Source: Sediminibacterium sp.
GTDB lineage: Bacteria; Bacteroidota; Bacteroidia; Chitinophagales; Chitinophagaceae
Direction of reading: 5' to 3'
DNA: 6,186 nt
Assembly: GCA_017987615.1 (NCBI GenBank)
Contig: JAGNTI010000080.1
Location: forward strand, 1 to 6,186
Positions 1 through 6,186 of this stretch are shown here, one piece after another. Under the pieces are notes generated by a model. It saw only the letters and a list, made by a program, of their open reading frames with translations, was not told the origin of the DNA and did no database searches. The first letter of the stretch is position 1; every line of letters starts with the position of its first letter. The translations under genes were made by a program, and so were the position numbers.

Positions 1-1
1 T

Positions 2-3000
2 ATGAAAAAAATGTTCATTTTCTTTCTTTTGTTTTTTGCTATCCTCGCTGTTGAAGGACAGGCACAATCAAAGAAAATTACCGGTAAAGTATTGGACGAA
101 GCCGGCGCTCCAATTAATGGCGCAACGGTAGCCGTTAAAAACTCTAAAGTTGTTGCGTTAAGTAATGACAAGGGTAATTTTTCTATTGATCTTCCTAGTG
201 GTGCTACTACTATCGTTGTAACATTTGTAGGAATGGAAACATCGGAAGTGAATGTTTCAAAGAAAACTTCAGTTACTGTTTCTTTAAGATCAACTGCTTC
301 TGCACTTGCAGACGTTGTTGTAATTGGATATGGTACTGTTAAAAAATCAGATCTAACTGGTTCCGCACAAAGACTTAACCGCGAAGAAATCATGCGTGAT
401 AATCCTGGAAATATATTACAGGCTATGCAAGGTAAATTGGCTGGTGTAAATGTTACTCAAAACGATGGTGCTCCAGGTGCTGGTCTTAGTATCAGAATTC
501 GTGGATCTAATTCATTTTTAGGTGGAACAGAGCCTTTGTACGTTATTGATGGTGTGCCATTCAACAATAGTAGTAGTGGTACAACGCCAGAATCTTTAGG
601 TGGCGATGAAAAACAAACACTCAATGCACTTGCTTTTTTAAACCCGAACGATATTGAGTCTATAGATGTTTTAAAAGATGCATCTGCTACGGCTATCTAT
701 GGTTCTCGTGGTGCTAATGGTGTAGTGTTAATTACAACTAGAAAAGGTAAGATTGGAAAAGATAAGGTTGAGCTAAATGTAACAATGGGTTTAGCAGAGG
801 TTTCTAAAAAAATGAGAATGCTTAATCCTATGGAGTATGCAAATTTTCAAAACCTAGCATTTCAGAATGCAAACAAATATGATGGCACTAATTATTCTTT
901 GTTATTCCCTAATCCTTCTGCGTATGAAAATGATAAGAATAATTGGCAGGATAGAATATTTAGACAAGCACTCACTCAAAACTATACATTAAACGTTTCT
1001 GGCGCTTCTGATGCAGGTAGCCACAATTTTACGTTTGGTTATGTAGATCAAGAAGGGGTGATTCTAACTTCTGGTTATAAAAAAATAAACCTCAGTTTTA
1101 ATTTAAATAGAAATATCAATAAAACTTTTCGCATAGGTACAAGTAATTCTATTTCGAATTCTACAACAAGAGGTGTTAAAACTGGTACAGACAAATCTGA
1201 TGCTGCAAGTGCTGGGGTAGTTCGTTCTGCGTTAACATACCCTGCTACCATTAGTATTTTAGATGAGTATGATGGACTTGGTGATGATTTTATTACCAAC
1301 CCATATATATATGTGAACGATGTTTTAAATAGGGTTACTGCTACTAATATTTTTTCATCTAACTTTTTAGAAGCTACGCTACATAAAAATTTAAAGTTCA
1401 GACAAAATATTGGATTTAATTATGGAGCAAATACAAGGGATCAATATTATCCTAGAACTGTATTTGAAGGATTTGCTTCTAAAGGATGGGGTTTAAAATC
1501 AGATAATAATTGGTCTAGTATTGTTTCTGAAAGTATCCTAACGTATAATAAAAAAGTAGACAATCATAGTTTTACTGCTACTGCTGCTTCGACTTTTGAG
1601 CAAAATATGGGTAATTCTAAACGTGCAGAAGCTAAAACTTTTCCGAATGATCTTTTAATGAATGAAAACCTACAAGCGGCAGAACAAATTTTGCCAATTG
1701 TAACCAATAAGTATCAATCTAATTTAGTGTCTGTGTTAGGTCGTTTAAATTATACCTATGCCGACAAGTATATTTTATCTGTATCACACAGAAATGATGG
1801 GTCAAGCAAATTTGGTAAAGATAATAAGTGGGCTGCGTTTTCTTCGGCAGGTCTTGCTTGGAAATTGCACAAAGAGTCTTTCATCAATAAAATTGATGCC
1901 ATTAGTGAGTTAACATTAAGAGCAAGCTATGGTCAAACTGGTAATCAGGGTATTGGCTCTTATGCTTCTTTATCTAAACTAGCTATTTACAATTATACGT
2001 TTAATGGTGCTGTACAAACTGGATTAGCGGATGACGTGTATGCAGGTCCAGCTAATGCGCAACTTAAATGGGAAACTACCAATGCGTATAATGCTGGTTT
2101 GGATTTAGGTTTATTTAATGGACGCATCAATGCGCATGTTGATGTTTACTTAAAACGCACCAACGACTTATTGCAATACATTACTACACCTGCATCTACA
2201 GGGTTTCAACGTCAATTAAGAAACTCTGGTTCGGTTGAAAATAAGGGTTTAGAAATTGCGATGGATGCAACTGTTATTAATAAAAAAGATTTCCAATGGA
2301 AAACTAATTTCAATATTTCTTTTAATAGAAATAAAATTATTTCATTGGGTGGCGATGTTAAAGAACAATTTGCAAGTAATATTTCTACACGTGATGCTCC
2401 ATTTATTCAGCGTGCAGGATTGCCTATTGGAACTTTATATGGTTACGTAGAAGATGGTTATTTTGATAATGAGGCTGAAGTGAGAAATTCATTGGTATTT
2501 AACGGGCAGCCATTAAATATCATTAGACGTATGATTGGTGAAGTGAAGTATAGAAATTTCGACAACGATCCAAGCTCTATTTCTGTTACTGATCGTGTTG
2601 TTATTGGAGATGTAAATCCAGATTATACATTTGGTATTACCAATAACTTCAAGTACAAGAGTTTTGATTTAAGTGTATTTATTAATGGTGTTCAGGGTAA
2701 CGATATTGTGAATATGAATAGTGTTTGGAATGCTAATATTGGTACTTCTAAAAATGTAACATTAGATATGTTTAATGGTGCATGGAAAGAAGGTGCTGAT
2801 AATTCCAATGCATTGGCGCCAAAACCTATTAGACAGTTTTGGAGAACATTGCCATTTACTAGAAGATTTATTGAGGACGGCAGTTTTGTTCGTATCAAGA
2901 ATATCAATCTTGGCTATACGCTTCCTGGTAAATTGGTTAAGGGCATTAACGCCATTAAAGTTTCTTTGGGTGTAAACAACCTGTACACTTTTACAAAGTA

Positions 3001-3118
3001 TACTGGCTTTGATCCTGAAATAAATAGTTATGGTGATAATCCTGCATTGTTTGGTGTAGACTTAGGAGGTTTCCCTAATTCAAGAACCTACACTTTTGTG
3101 ATTAAATGCAACTTTTAA
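2..3118 (+). CDS. SusC-family TonB-dependent outer-membrane oligosaccharide transporter
   Basis: This 1038-residue protein imports oligosaccharides across the outer membrane using TonB energy, capped by its SusD partner. A signal peptide covers residues 1-22 (Lys at 2-3, hydrophobic core 5-16, cleavage near QAQ/S). A carboxypeptidase-D-regulatory-like beta-sandwich follows (about 26-96), then a TonB-box-like segment DVVVIGYGT (104-112). The plug domain (about 116-247) shows LAGV (146-149), IRIRG (164-168), PLYVIDGVPF (178-187) and the SusC hallmark YGSRGANGVVLITTRKG (233-249). The rest is the beta-barrel, ending in alternating hydrophobic residues and a terminal Phe, as expected for barrel-assembly recognition. 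Length is normal for the family. No STN domain lies between signal peptide and beta-sandwich, so it is not the type that signals directly to an anti-sigma factor. The start is the first Met; Met4 (position 11) or a site upstream of the window cannot be excluded because only one base precedes it. Substrate cannot be read from this protein; the downstream GH26 gene suggests beta-mannan oligosaccharides. Confidence 0.95.
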   Translation: MKKMFIFFLLFFAILAVEGQAQSKKITGKVLDEAGAPINGATVAVKNSKVVALSNDKGNFSIDLPSGATTIVVTFVGMETSEVNVSKKTSVTVSLRSTASALADVVVIGYGTVKKSDLTGSAQRLNREEIMRDNPGNILQAMQGKLAGVNVTQNDGAPGAGLSIRIRGSNSFLGGTEPLYVIDGVPFNNSSSGTTPESLGGDEKQTLNALAFLNPNDIESIDVLKDASATAIYGSRGANGVVLITTRKGKIGKDKVELNVTMGLAEVSKKMRMLNPMEYANFQNLAFQNANKYDGTNYSLLFPNPSAYENDKNNWQDRIFRQALTQNYTLNVSGASDAGSHNFTFGYVDQEGVILTSGYKKINLSFNLNRNINKTFRIGTSNSISNSTTRGVKTGTDKSDAASAGVVRSALTYPATISILDEYDGLGDDFITNPYIYVNDVLNRVTATNIFSSNFLEATLHKNLKFRQNIGFNYGANTRDQYYPRTVFEGFASKGWGLKSDNNWSSIVSESILTYNKKVDNHSFTATAASTFEQNMGNSKRAEAKTFPNDLLMNENLQAAEQILPIVTNKYQSNLVSVLGRLNYTYADKYILSVSHRNDGSSKFGKDNKWAAFSSAGLAWKLHKESFINKIDAISELTLRASYGQTGNQGIGSYASLSKLAIYNYTFNGAVQTGLADDVYAGPANAQLKWETTNAYNAGLDLGLFNGRINAHVDVYLKRTNDLLQYITTPASTGFQRQLRNSGSVENKGLEIAMDATVINKKDFQWKTNFNISFNRNKIISLGGDVKEQFASNISTRDAPFIQRAGLPIGTLYGYVEDGYFDNEAEVRNSLVFNGQPLNIIRRMIGEVKYRNFDNDPSSISVTDRVVIGDVNPDYTFGITNNFKYKSFDLSVFINGVQGNDIVNMNSVWNANIGTSKNVTLDMFNGAWKEGADNSNALAPKPIRQFWRTLPFTRRFIEDGSFVRIKNINLGYTLPGKLVKGINAIKVSLGVNNLYTFTKYTGFDPEINSYGDNPALFGVDLGGFPNSRTYTFVIKCNF

Positions 3119-3124
3119 ATTTTT

Positions 3125-3132
3125 ATAAAACT
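3125..3132 (+). promoter_or_regulatory. A-rich leader ATAAAACT before the susD-like start
   Basis: The octamer ATAAAACT ends six bases before the ATG at 3139. The identical octamer sits seven bases before the next gene's ATG. No purine-rich Shine-Dalgarno sequence is present, as is usual in Bacteroidota, where A-rich leaders support initiation. The placement favours ATG 3139 over ATG 3106 as the true start. A functional role is inferred; in AT-rich DNA the match could be chance. Confidence 0.3.
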
Positions 3133-3138
3133 CATTAT

Positions 3139-4761
3139 ATGAAAATTAATAAATTAAATACCTGGAAAATTTTATTACCAGTGTTAATATTTTCAGCCTT
3201 CTCTTGTCAGAAGGTTTTAGAAGAAAAGCCGCTTTCTTTTTTATCTCCAGAAAATTTCTATAAGAACGAGGCAGATGCTAAAGCAGCAATCAATGCGGTG
3301 TATGGTGCGCTATACACTTACGACTTGTATTTGCAGCCTATGTGGAATTTAACCATGTTAGACGATGATCATGTGTCAGGAGCCGATTGGTTTTTGGGTA
3401 CATCAGGTGCTGGTAACCCTCAAGGATACTGGGGTGTGGATGGTCCATGGGTAGGTTGTTATTCAGTAATTGCTAGAGCAAACACTGTTTTAGAAAATGT
3501 TGCTGCTATAAATACCAATATAGATCCTACAGTAAAAAATAGAATTTTAGGCGAAGCTTATTTTTTTAGAGGCTGGGCTTATTTTCAATTGGTACAGTTG
3601 TATGGTGGCGTACCTATTCGCTTAAAATCTTTATCCTTAGATCCAACAGCGAGTATTGCTAGATCTTCGGTTGCAGATGTGTACAAGCAAGTAATTGCAG
3701 ATTTTAAAAGTGCTGAAACTAATTTGTTGCCAGCAAAAGATCCAAAAGCTGGCGAGGTAGGAAGGGTTACACGTGGCGTTGCAAAAGGTTTCTTGGCAAA
3801 AACATACATGACTATGGCGTCAGGTGCAGCAACTGGTAACGTAAGCGTAAGAGGTGGCAGCAATAATGCCATGTATACCTATGCAAAAACGGTAGTAGCT
3901 GGACATGAAAATATTTCTTCAAAAGATTATTACACTTTAGCTAGAGACAAGGCACTTGAAGTTATAGCGAGTAATGAATATTCTTTATATACCAATTGGA
4001 CTGATTTATGGAATAAAGCAGGTAGAAATAAAACAGAACATATGTGGCAGCTACAGGCTTTAGGTGGTTCGCTTTTTGTAAATGAACTGCATAACTATAT
4101 GTCTGCATTTTCAACCTTTGGTAGAGGTGCTATGTGGTTTACCAACAACCATTATAAAGATTATGATACTACCGATGTTCGTGTGTTAAATGGGGTTGTA
4201 CACAATTACGAAATGAACAATGCCGCTAAAACTAAATATTTCTATCCTTCATGGCAAGCGTATAATTATAAGGTTGTAAATGGGGCTACTTGGGCAAATA
4301 ATGGCACTACCGATGATCGTGCATATACAGTCAAATATAGTGACGTAGCAGATCCTACTGTTTCCAAAAGTGACGCTCATTTTTCAATGATTCGTTTTTC
4401 TGAAATGCATTTGATTGTTGCCGAAGCAGATAATGAAATCAATAATGGTCCGTCTGCTCAGGCTTATACTGCATTAAATACAATACGTACTAGAGCAAAA
4501 GCGCAAACAGCGCCGGCTAATTTAACAAGAGATGAATTTAGAAGTTTTGTGCTTGCTGAAAGAGCGAGAGAGTTTGTTTTTGAAGGTATTAGAAGATACG
4601 ATTTAATGCGCTGGGGTATTTATTTACAAGTAATGAATAAAATAGGCATTGGTCAAAATAATATTACTAAAGTGAGAAACTCACGTAATTTATTGTTACC
4701 AATTCCTCAAAGTGAACTTAACTCAAATACATTAATACCTGCTAATAACCCTGGTTGGTAA
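3139..4761 (+). CDS. SusD/RagB-family glycan-binding outer-membrane lipoprotein
   Basis: This 540-residue surface lipoprotein is the lid and glycan receptor for the SusC channel encoded just upstream. The lipoprotein signal ends in AFSC, with Cys23 as the predicted lipidated residue, followed by QKVLEE. The SusD-like N-terminal region has LSPENFYKNEADAKAAINAV (35-54) and the TPR-type helix NRILGEAYFFRGWAYFQLVQ (134-153) followed by LYGGVPI (154-160). The C-terminal SusD/RagB region has the helix MIRFSEMHLIVAEADNEINN (417-436), then LAERAREFVFEGIRRYDLMR (472-491) and W492. It ends with LLPIPQSELNSN (519-530) and NPGW (537-540), so it is full length. An aromatic-rich stretch (W69, W84, Y97, W98, W104, Y108) could contribute to sugar stacking, which is an inference. 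An upstream in-frame ATG at 3106 would overlap susC by 13 bases and put 11 extra residues before a well-formed lipoprotein signal, so 3139 is preferred. The gap to the susC stop is 20 bases, implying cotranscription. Confidence 0.95.
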   Translation: MKINKLNTWKILLPVLIFSAFSCQKVLEEKPLSFLSPENFYKNEADAKAAINAVYGALYTYDLYLQPMWNLTMLDDDHVSGADWFLGTSGAGNPQGYWGVDGPWVGCYSVIARANTVLENVAAINTNIDPTVKNRILGEAYFFRGWAYFQLVQLYGGVPIRLKSLSLDPTASIARSSVADVYKQVIADFKSAETNLLPAKDPKAGEVGRVTRGVAKGFLAKTYMTMASGAATGNVSVRGGSNNAMYTYAKTVVAGHENISSKDYYTLARDKALEVIASNEYSLYTNWTDLWNKAGRNKTEHMWQLQALGGSLFVNELHNYMSAFSTFGRGAMWFTNNHYKDYDTTDVRVLNGVVHNYEMNNAAKTKYFYPSWQAYNYKVVNGATWANNGTTDDRAYTVKYSDVADPTVSKSDAHFSMIRFSEMHLIVAEADNEINNGPSAQAYTALNTIRTRAKAQTAPANLTRDEFRSFVLAERAREFVFEGIRRYDLMRWGIYLQVMNKIGIGQNNITKVRNSRNLLLPIPQSELNSNTLIPANNPGW

Positions 4762-4767
4762 AATCAA

Positions 4768-4775
4768 ATAAAACT
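4768..4775 (+). promoter_or_regulatory. A-rich leader ATAAAACT before the IPT lipoprotein start
   Basis: This is an exact copy of the octamer found before the susD-like start, here seven bases before ATG 4783. It lies in a 21-base gap with no Shine-Dalgarno sequence, so it is a candidate A-rich translation-initiation leader. The recurrence at near-equal spacing is seen directly; the function is inferred and chance is possible in AT-rich DNA. Confidence 0.3.
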
Positions 4776-4782
4776 TAATCTT

Positions 4783-5853
4783 ATGTATACGAATACTATT
4801 TTAAAATCACTAAAGCAAAATGCGCTAGGCTGCATTGCTTTTTGTTCGATGCTACTTATGTTTTCTTGCAAAAAAGACAATTATGTAGATTATTCTACTA
4901 AGCCAAGCACTTTGCCGCCAACGATTAATGCGGTAACAGATTTAAACAATAGGGCTCTGGCGGTTTCTTCTGTTGTTTATGGTGATTGGATCATCATTAA
5001 AGGTCAAAATTTAGCTACAACGCTTAAAGTAGAATTTAGCAATGTAGCTGCTGCAGATTCATTATTTAGTTCAGATGATACAACTGTTACTGTTAAAATC
5101 CCTTCTAATTTACCTGATCCGGTTAACAACCCAATTAAGGTGACTACTAAATATGGAACGGCGGTGTATAATTTTAAAATTTTACAACCGGCCCCAGTAA
5201 TTACTTCATTTACACCAGGAGCTGGAGGTGCAGGAACAGAAGTAACACTTACTGGCGATTACTTTTCAGGTGTTACTGGTGTTAAATTAAATACCACAAG
5301 TTTGGCGATTGTTTCAAGTTCTAAAACTCAAATTAAGGTTACCATTCCTTCCACAATTACAGGAGGCTACTTTTTTGTAACAACACCATCAGGGACAACA
5401 AAAGCCCCAATTTCTTATGGTTTGGGATATGTAATTTATGCAGATGCTTTAACAACAGGATGGTCTAATACATCATATAGTACTACTGCAACATTAACCA
5501 ATACGCTTAATGTACTTAGAGGAACCAATTCAGTTAAAACAAAATATAACGTTGGTTTTGGTGGCTTTAGATTAACCAAGGCGGCGCCTGCAATTAGCAC
5601 TGCTGGATATTCTGCCATTAAATTTTCTGTGTATGGTAGTACCAATTCTGGAGGATTTAAAATAAGGGTTATTTTAAATGGTAGTTCTGCTGTAACCTAT
5701 ACACTAACACTGCCTACAACGCTTGGCGTATGGACGCAAGTAGAAGTTCCATTATCAAGCATTGGAAATCCAGCGACCATCTCTTCTATAGAATTAAAAG
5801 AGTATAGTGGTAAAATATTTGAAGTATTTTTTGATGATATTGGACTCTTTTAA
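4783..5853 (+). CDS. Surface glycan-binding lipoprotein with two IPT/TIG domains (SusE/F position)
   Basis: This 356-residue protein is probably a surface glycan-binding protein that holds polysaccharide near the SusCD complex. A lipoprotein signal ends in LMFSC, with Cys29 as the predicted lipidated residue; the following KKD fits the Bacteroidota surface-export signal. Two Ig-like IPT/TIG domains follow: a divergent one at about 46-134 (WIIIKGQNL at 69-77) and a clearer one at about 137-213 (ITSFTPGAGGAGTEVTLTGD, 140-159). The C-terminal region (about 215-356) looks like an all-beta jelly-roll: DALTTGW (221-227), GTNSVK (247-252), GFGGFRL (258-264), YSAIKFSVYG (276-285), GGFKIRVILNG (290-300), WTQVEVPLSSIG (317-328) and a final FFDDIGLF. 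This pattern recalls carbohydrate-binding modules, where a late Asp often binds calcium, but I cannot name a family. The gene follows susD after 21 bases and precedes a GH26 gene, so beta-mannan is the likely ligand. No catalytic domain is visible. Glycan specificity is inferred from context only. Confidence 0.85.
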   Translation: MYTNTILKSLKQNALGCIAFCSMLLMFSCKKDNYVDYSTKPSTLPPTINAVTDLNNRALAVSSVVYGDWIIIKGQNLATTLKVEFSNVAAADSLFSSDDTTVTVKIPSNLPDPVNNPIKVTTKYGTAVYNFKILQPAPVITSFTPGAGGAGTEVTLTGDYFSGVTGVKLNTTSLAIVSSSKTQIKVTIPSTITGGYFFVTTPSGTTKAPISYGLGYVIYADALTTGWSNTSYSTTATLTNTLNVLRGTNSVKTKYNVGFGGFRLTKAAPAISTAGYSAIKFSVYGSTNSGGFKIRVILNGSSAVTYTLTLPTTLGVWTQVEVPLSSIGNPATISSIELKEYSGKIFEVFFDDIGLF

Positions 5854-5866
5854 ATAAAAGTCCAAT
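5839..5866 (+). promoter_or_regulatory. Hairpin spanning the stop codon of gene 3 and part of the GH26 start codon
   Basis: Arms ATTGGACT (5839-5846) and AGTCCAAT (5859-5866) are perfectly complementary over 8 bp. The stem can extend by three A-T pairs (5848-5850 with 5856-5858) past a bulged C at 5847, leaving the five-base loop TAAAT (5851-5855). The loop contains the stop codon at 5851-5853, and the right arm covers the first two bases of the ATG at 5865. No T-tract follows, so it is not a standard intrinsic terminator. A ribosome finishing gene 3 would open the stem, so translational coupling is a plausible role. The pairing is seen directly; the role is inferred. Confidence 0.4.
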
Positions 5867-6186
5867 GCTTCATTTATACCGGAATGGTTTGTCTTTATTG
5901 TTTGTGTTGAGCATTAATTTTTTGCAGGCGCAAACATGTTCAGACCCTTTAGCAACTACTTTAACGCAAAAGCTGTATAGTCATCTTTACCAATTAAAAG
6001 ATGAGTATACAATTTTTGGGCACCAAGACGCCATGGCCTATGGCGTTGGGTGGCGAGGTATAGCAGGTAAAAGCGATATACATGATGTTGTTCAGGATTA
6101 CCCGGGCTTATATGGTTTTGATATTGCCAATATTGAGCTAGGCATGTCAAAAAATATTGATGGGGTTCCTTTTAAAGACATCAGAT
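5865..6186 (+). CDS. Glycoside hydrolase family 26, probable endo-beta-1,4-mannanase, 3' end beyond window
   Basis: The frame is open from ATG 5865 to the window edge, giving 107 codons plus one base; the rest of the gene is not visible. A signal peptide covers about residues 1-23 (Arg6, hydrophobic core 8-20, likely cut at QA/Q or QAQ/T). Cys25 lacks a good lipobox, so secretion by signal peptidase I to the periplasm or beyond is more likely than lipidation. The mature start shows GH26 N-terminal motifs: FGHQDAMAYGVGW (51-63), KSDIHDV (69-75), DYPGLYGFD (78-86), IE (90-91) and IDGVPF (98-103). GH26 enzymes are retaining hydrolases, mostly endo-beta-1,4-mannanases, with some mannobiohydrolase, lichenase or beta-1,3-xylanase activities. 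The two catalytic glutamates lie later in the family, outside this window, so activity cannot be confirmed. The start is the first ATG after an in-frame stop at 5835-5837 and lies 11 bases past the previous gene, with no Shine-Dalgarno sequence. Confidence 0.85.
   Translation, partial: MLHLYRNGLSLLFVLSINFLQAQTCSDPLATTLTQKLYSHLYQLKDEYTIFGHQDAMAYGVGWRGIAGKSDIHDVVQDYPGLYGFDIANIELGMSKNIDGVPFKDIR

Larger units (their letters stand above)
2..6186 (+). other. Polysaccharide utilization locus segment, probable beta-mannan target
   Basis: Four genes run in one direction in the order SusC transporter, SusD lipoprotein, SusE/F-position binding lipoprotein, GH26 hydrolase, with gaps of 20, 21 and 11 bases. 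This is the classic PUL order, in which binding, cleavage and import of one glycan are encoded together. No intrinsic terminator and no internal promoter are apparent in the gaps, so a single transcript is likely. The regulator, other hydrolases (for example GH130, GH36, GH5 or GH2 in known mannan loci) and any inner-membrane transporter would have to lie outside the window. The mannan call depends on the partial GH26 gene. Confidence 0.8.

Noticed and set aside
1075..1299. Minus-strand open frame inside the SusC barrel region
   Set aside because: It is fully contained in a well-supported SusC gene on the other strand and shows no recognisable motif.
2256..2975. Short alternative-frame open frames on both strands within the SusC gene
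   Set aside because: All lie inside continuous SusC barrel sequence; their translations have no domain features. There is no sign of a frameshift in susC.
3585..3872. 95-residue minus-strand open frame inside the SusD-like gene
   Set aside because: The plus strand here encodes the SusD TPR region; the opposite frame has no family resemblance and no separate leader.
5839..5880. Intrinsic terminator after the IPT lipoprotein gene
   Set aside because: The hairpin is real, but no run of T follows the right arm and the next gene begins within it, so it does not meet the pattern of a rho-independent terminator.
6028..6046. Inverted repeat with 7-bp arms ACGCCAT/ATGGCGT and a five-base loop
   Set aside because: It lies inside the GH26 coding region over conserved-motif codons (D55 to V61), which explain the sequence. 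It has no T-tract and no position suggesting regulation.
5956..6150. Minus-strand open frame opposite the GH26 start region
   Set aside because: It is antisense to codons matching GH26 motifs, and its translation shows no recognisable domain or signal. It is a shadow of the real gene.

Overview
The window carries four consecutive plus-strand genes of a glycan-uptake locus (polysaccharide utilization locus, PUL) from a member of the phylum Bacteroidota. Four features support the phylum: a SusC/SusD pair, lipoprotein signals with a Cys followed by polar or charged residues, AT-rich DNA, and no Shine-Dalgarno sequences before the internal genes. The sequence style fits an environmental lineage such as Chitinophagales or Sphingobacteriales better than gut Bacteroides, but that placement is an impression and not a demonstrated result.

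Layout: (1) 2-3118 encodes a SusC-family TonB-dependent outer-membrane transporter. (2) 3139-4761 encodes its SusD-family lipoprotein partner. (3) 4783-5853 encodes a surface lipoprotein in the SusE/SusF position, with two IPT/TIG domains and a C-terminal beta-sandwich that looks carbohydrate-binding. (4) 5865 to the window edge holds the first 107 codons of a secreted glycoside hydrolase. Its N-terminal motifs match family GH26, which is mostly endo-beta-1,4-mannanases. The gaps are 20, 21 and 11 bases, so the four genes almost certainly form one transcription unit. There is no gene-free stretch above 300 bases, no RNA gene, no mobile element and no CRISPR array. The promoter must lie upstream of the window.

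Working model: the GH26 enzyme cuts beta-mannan (glucomannan or galactomannan) into oligosaccharides, the IPT lipoprotein holds the polymer at the cell surface, and SusD delivers oligosaccharides into the SusC channel for TonB-driven import. The mannan assignment rests on the partial GH26 gene alone. The SusC protein has no N-terminal STN signalling domain, so regulation probably comes from a regulator outside the window. The least ordinary items are the C-terminal domain of the third gene, which I cannot assign to a named binding-module family, and a hairpin that spans the stop codon of gene 3 and part of the start codon of gene 4. I saw no sign of a wholly new type of system.
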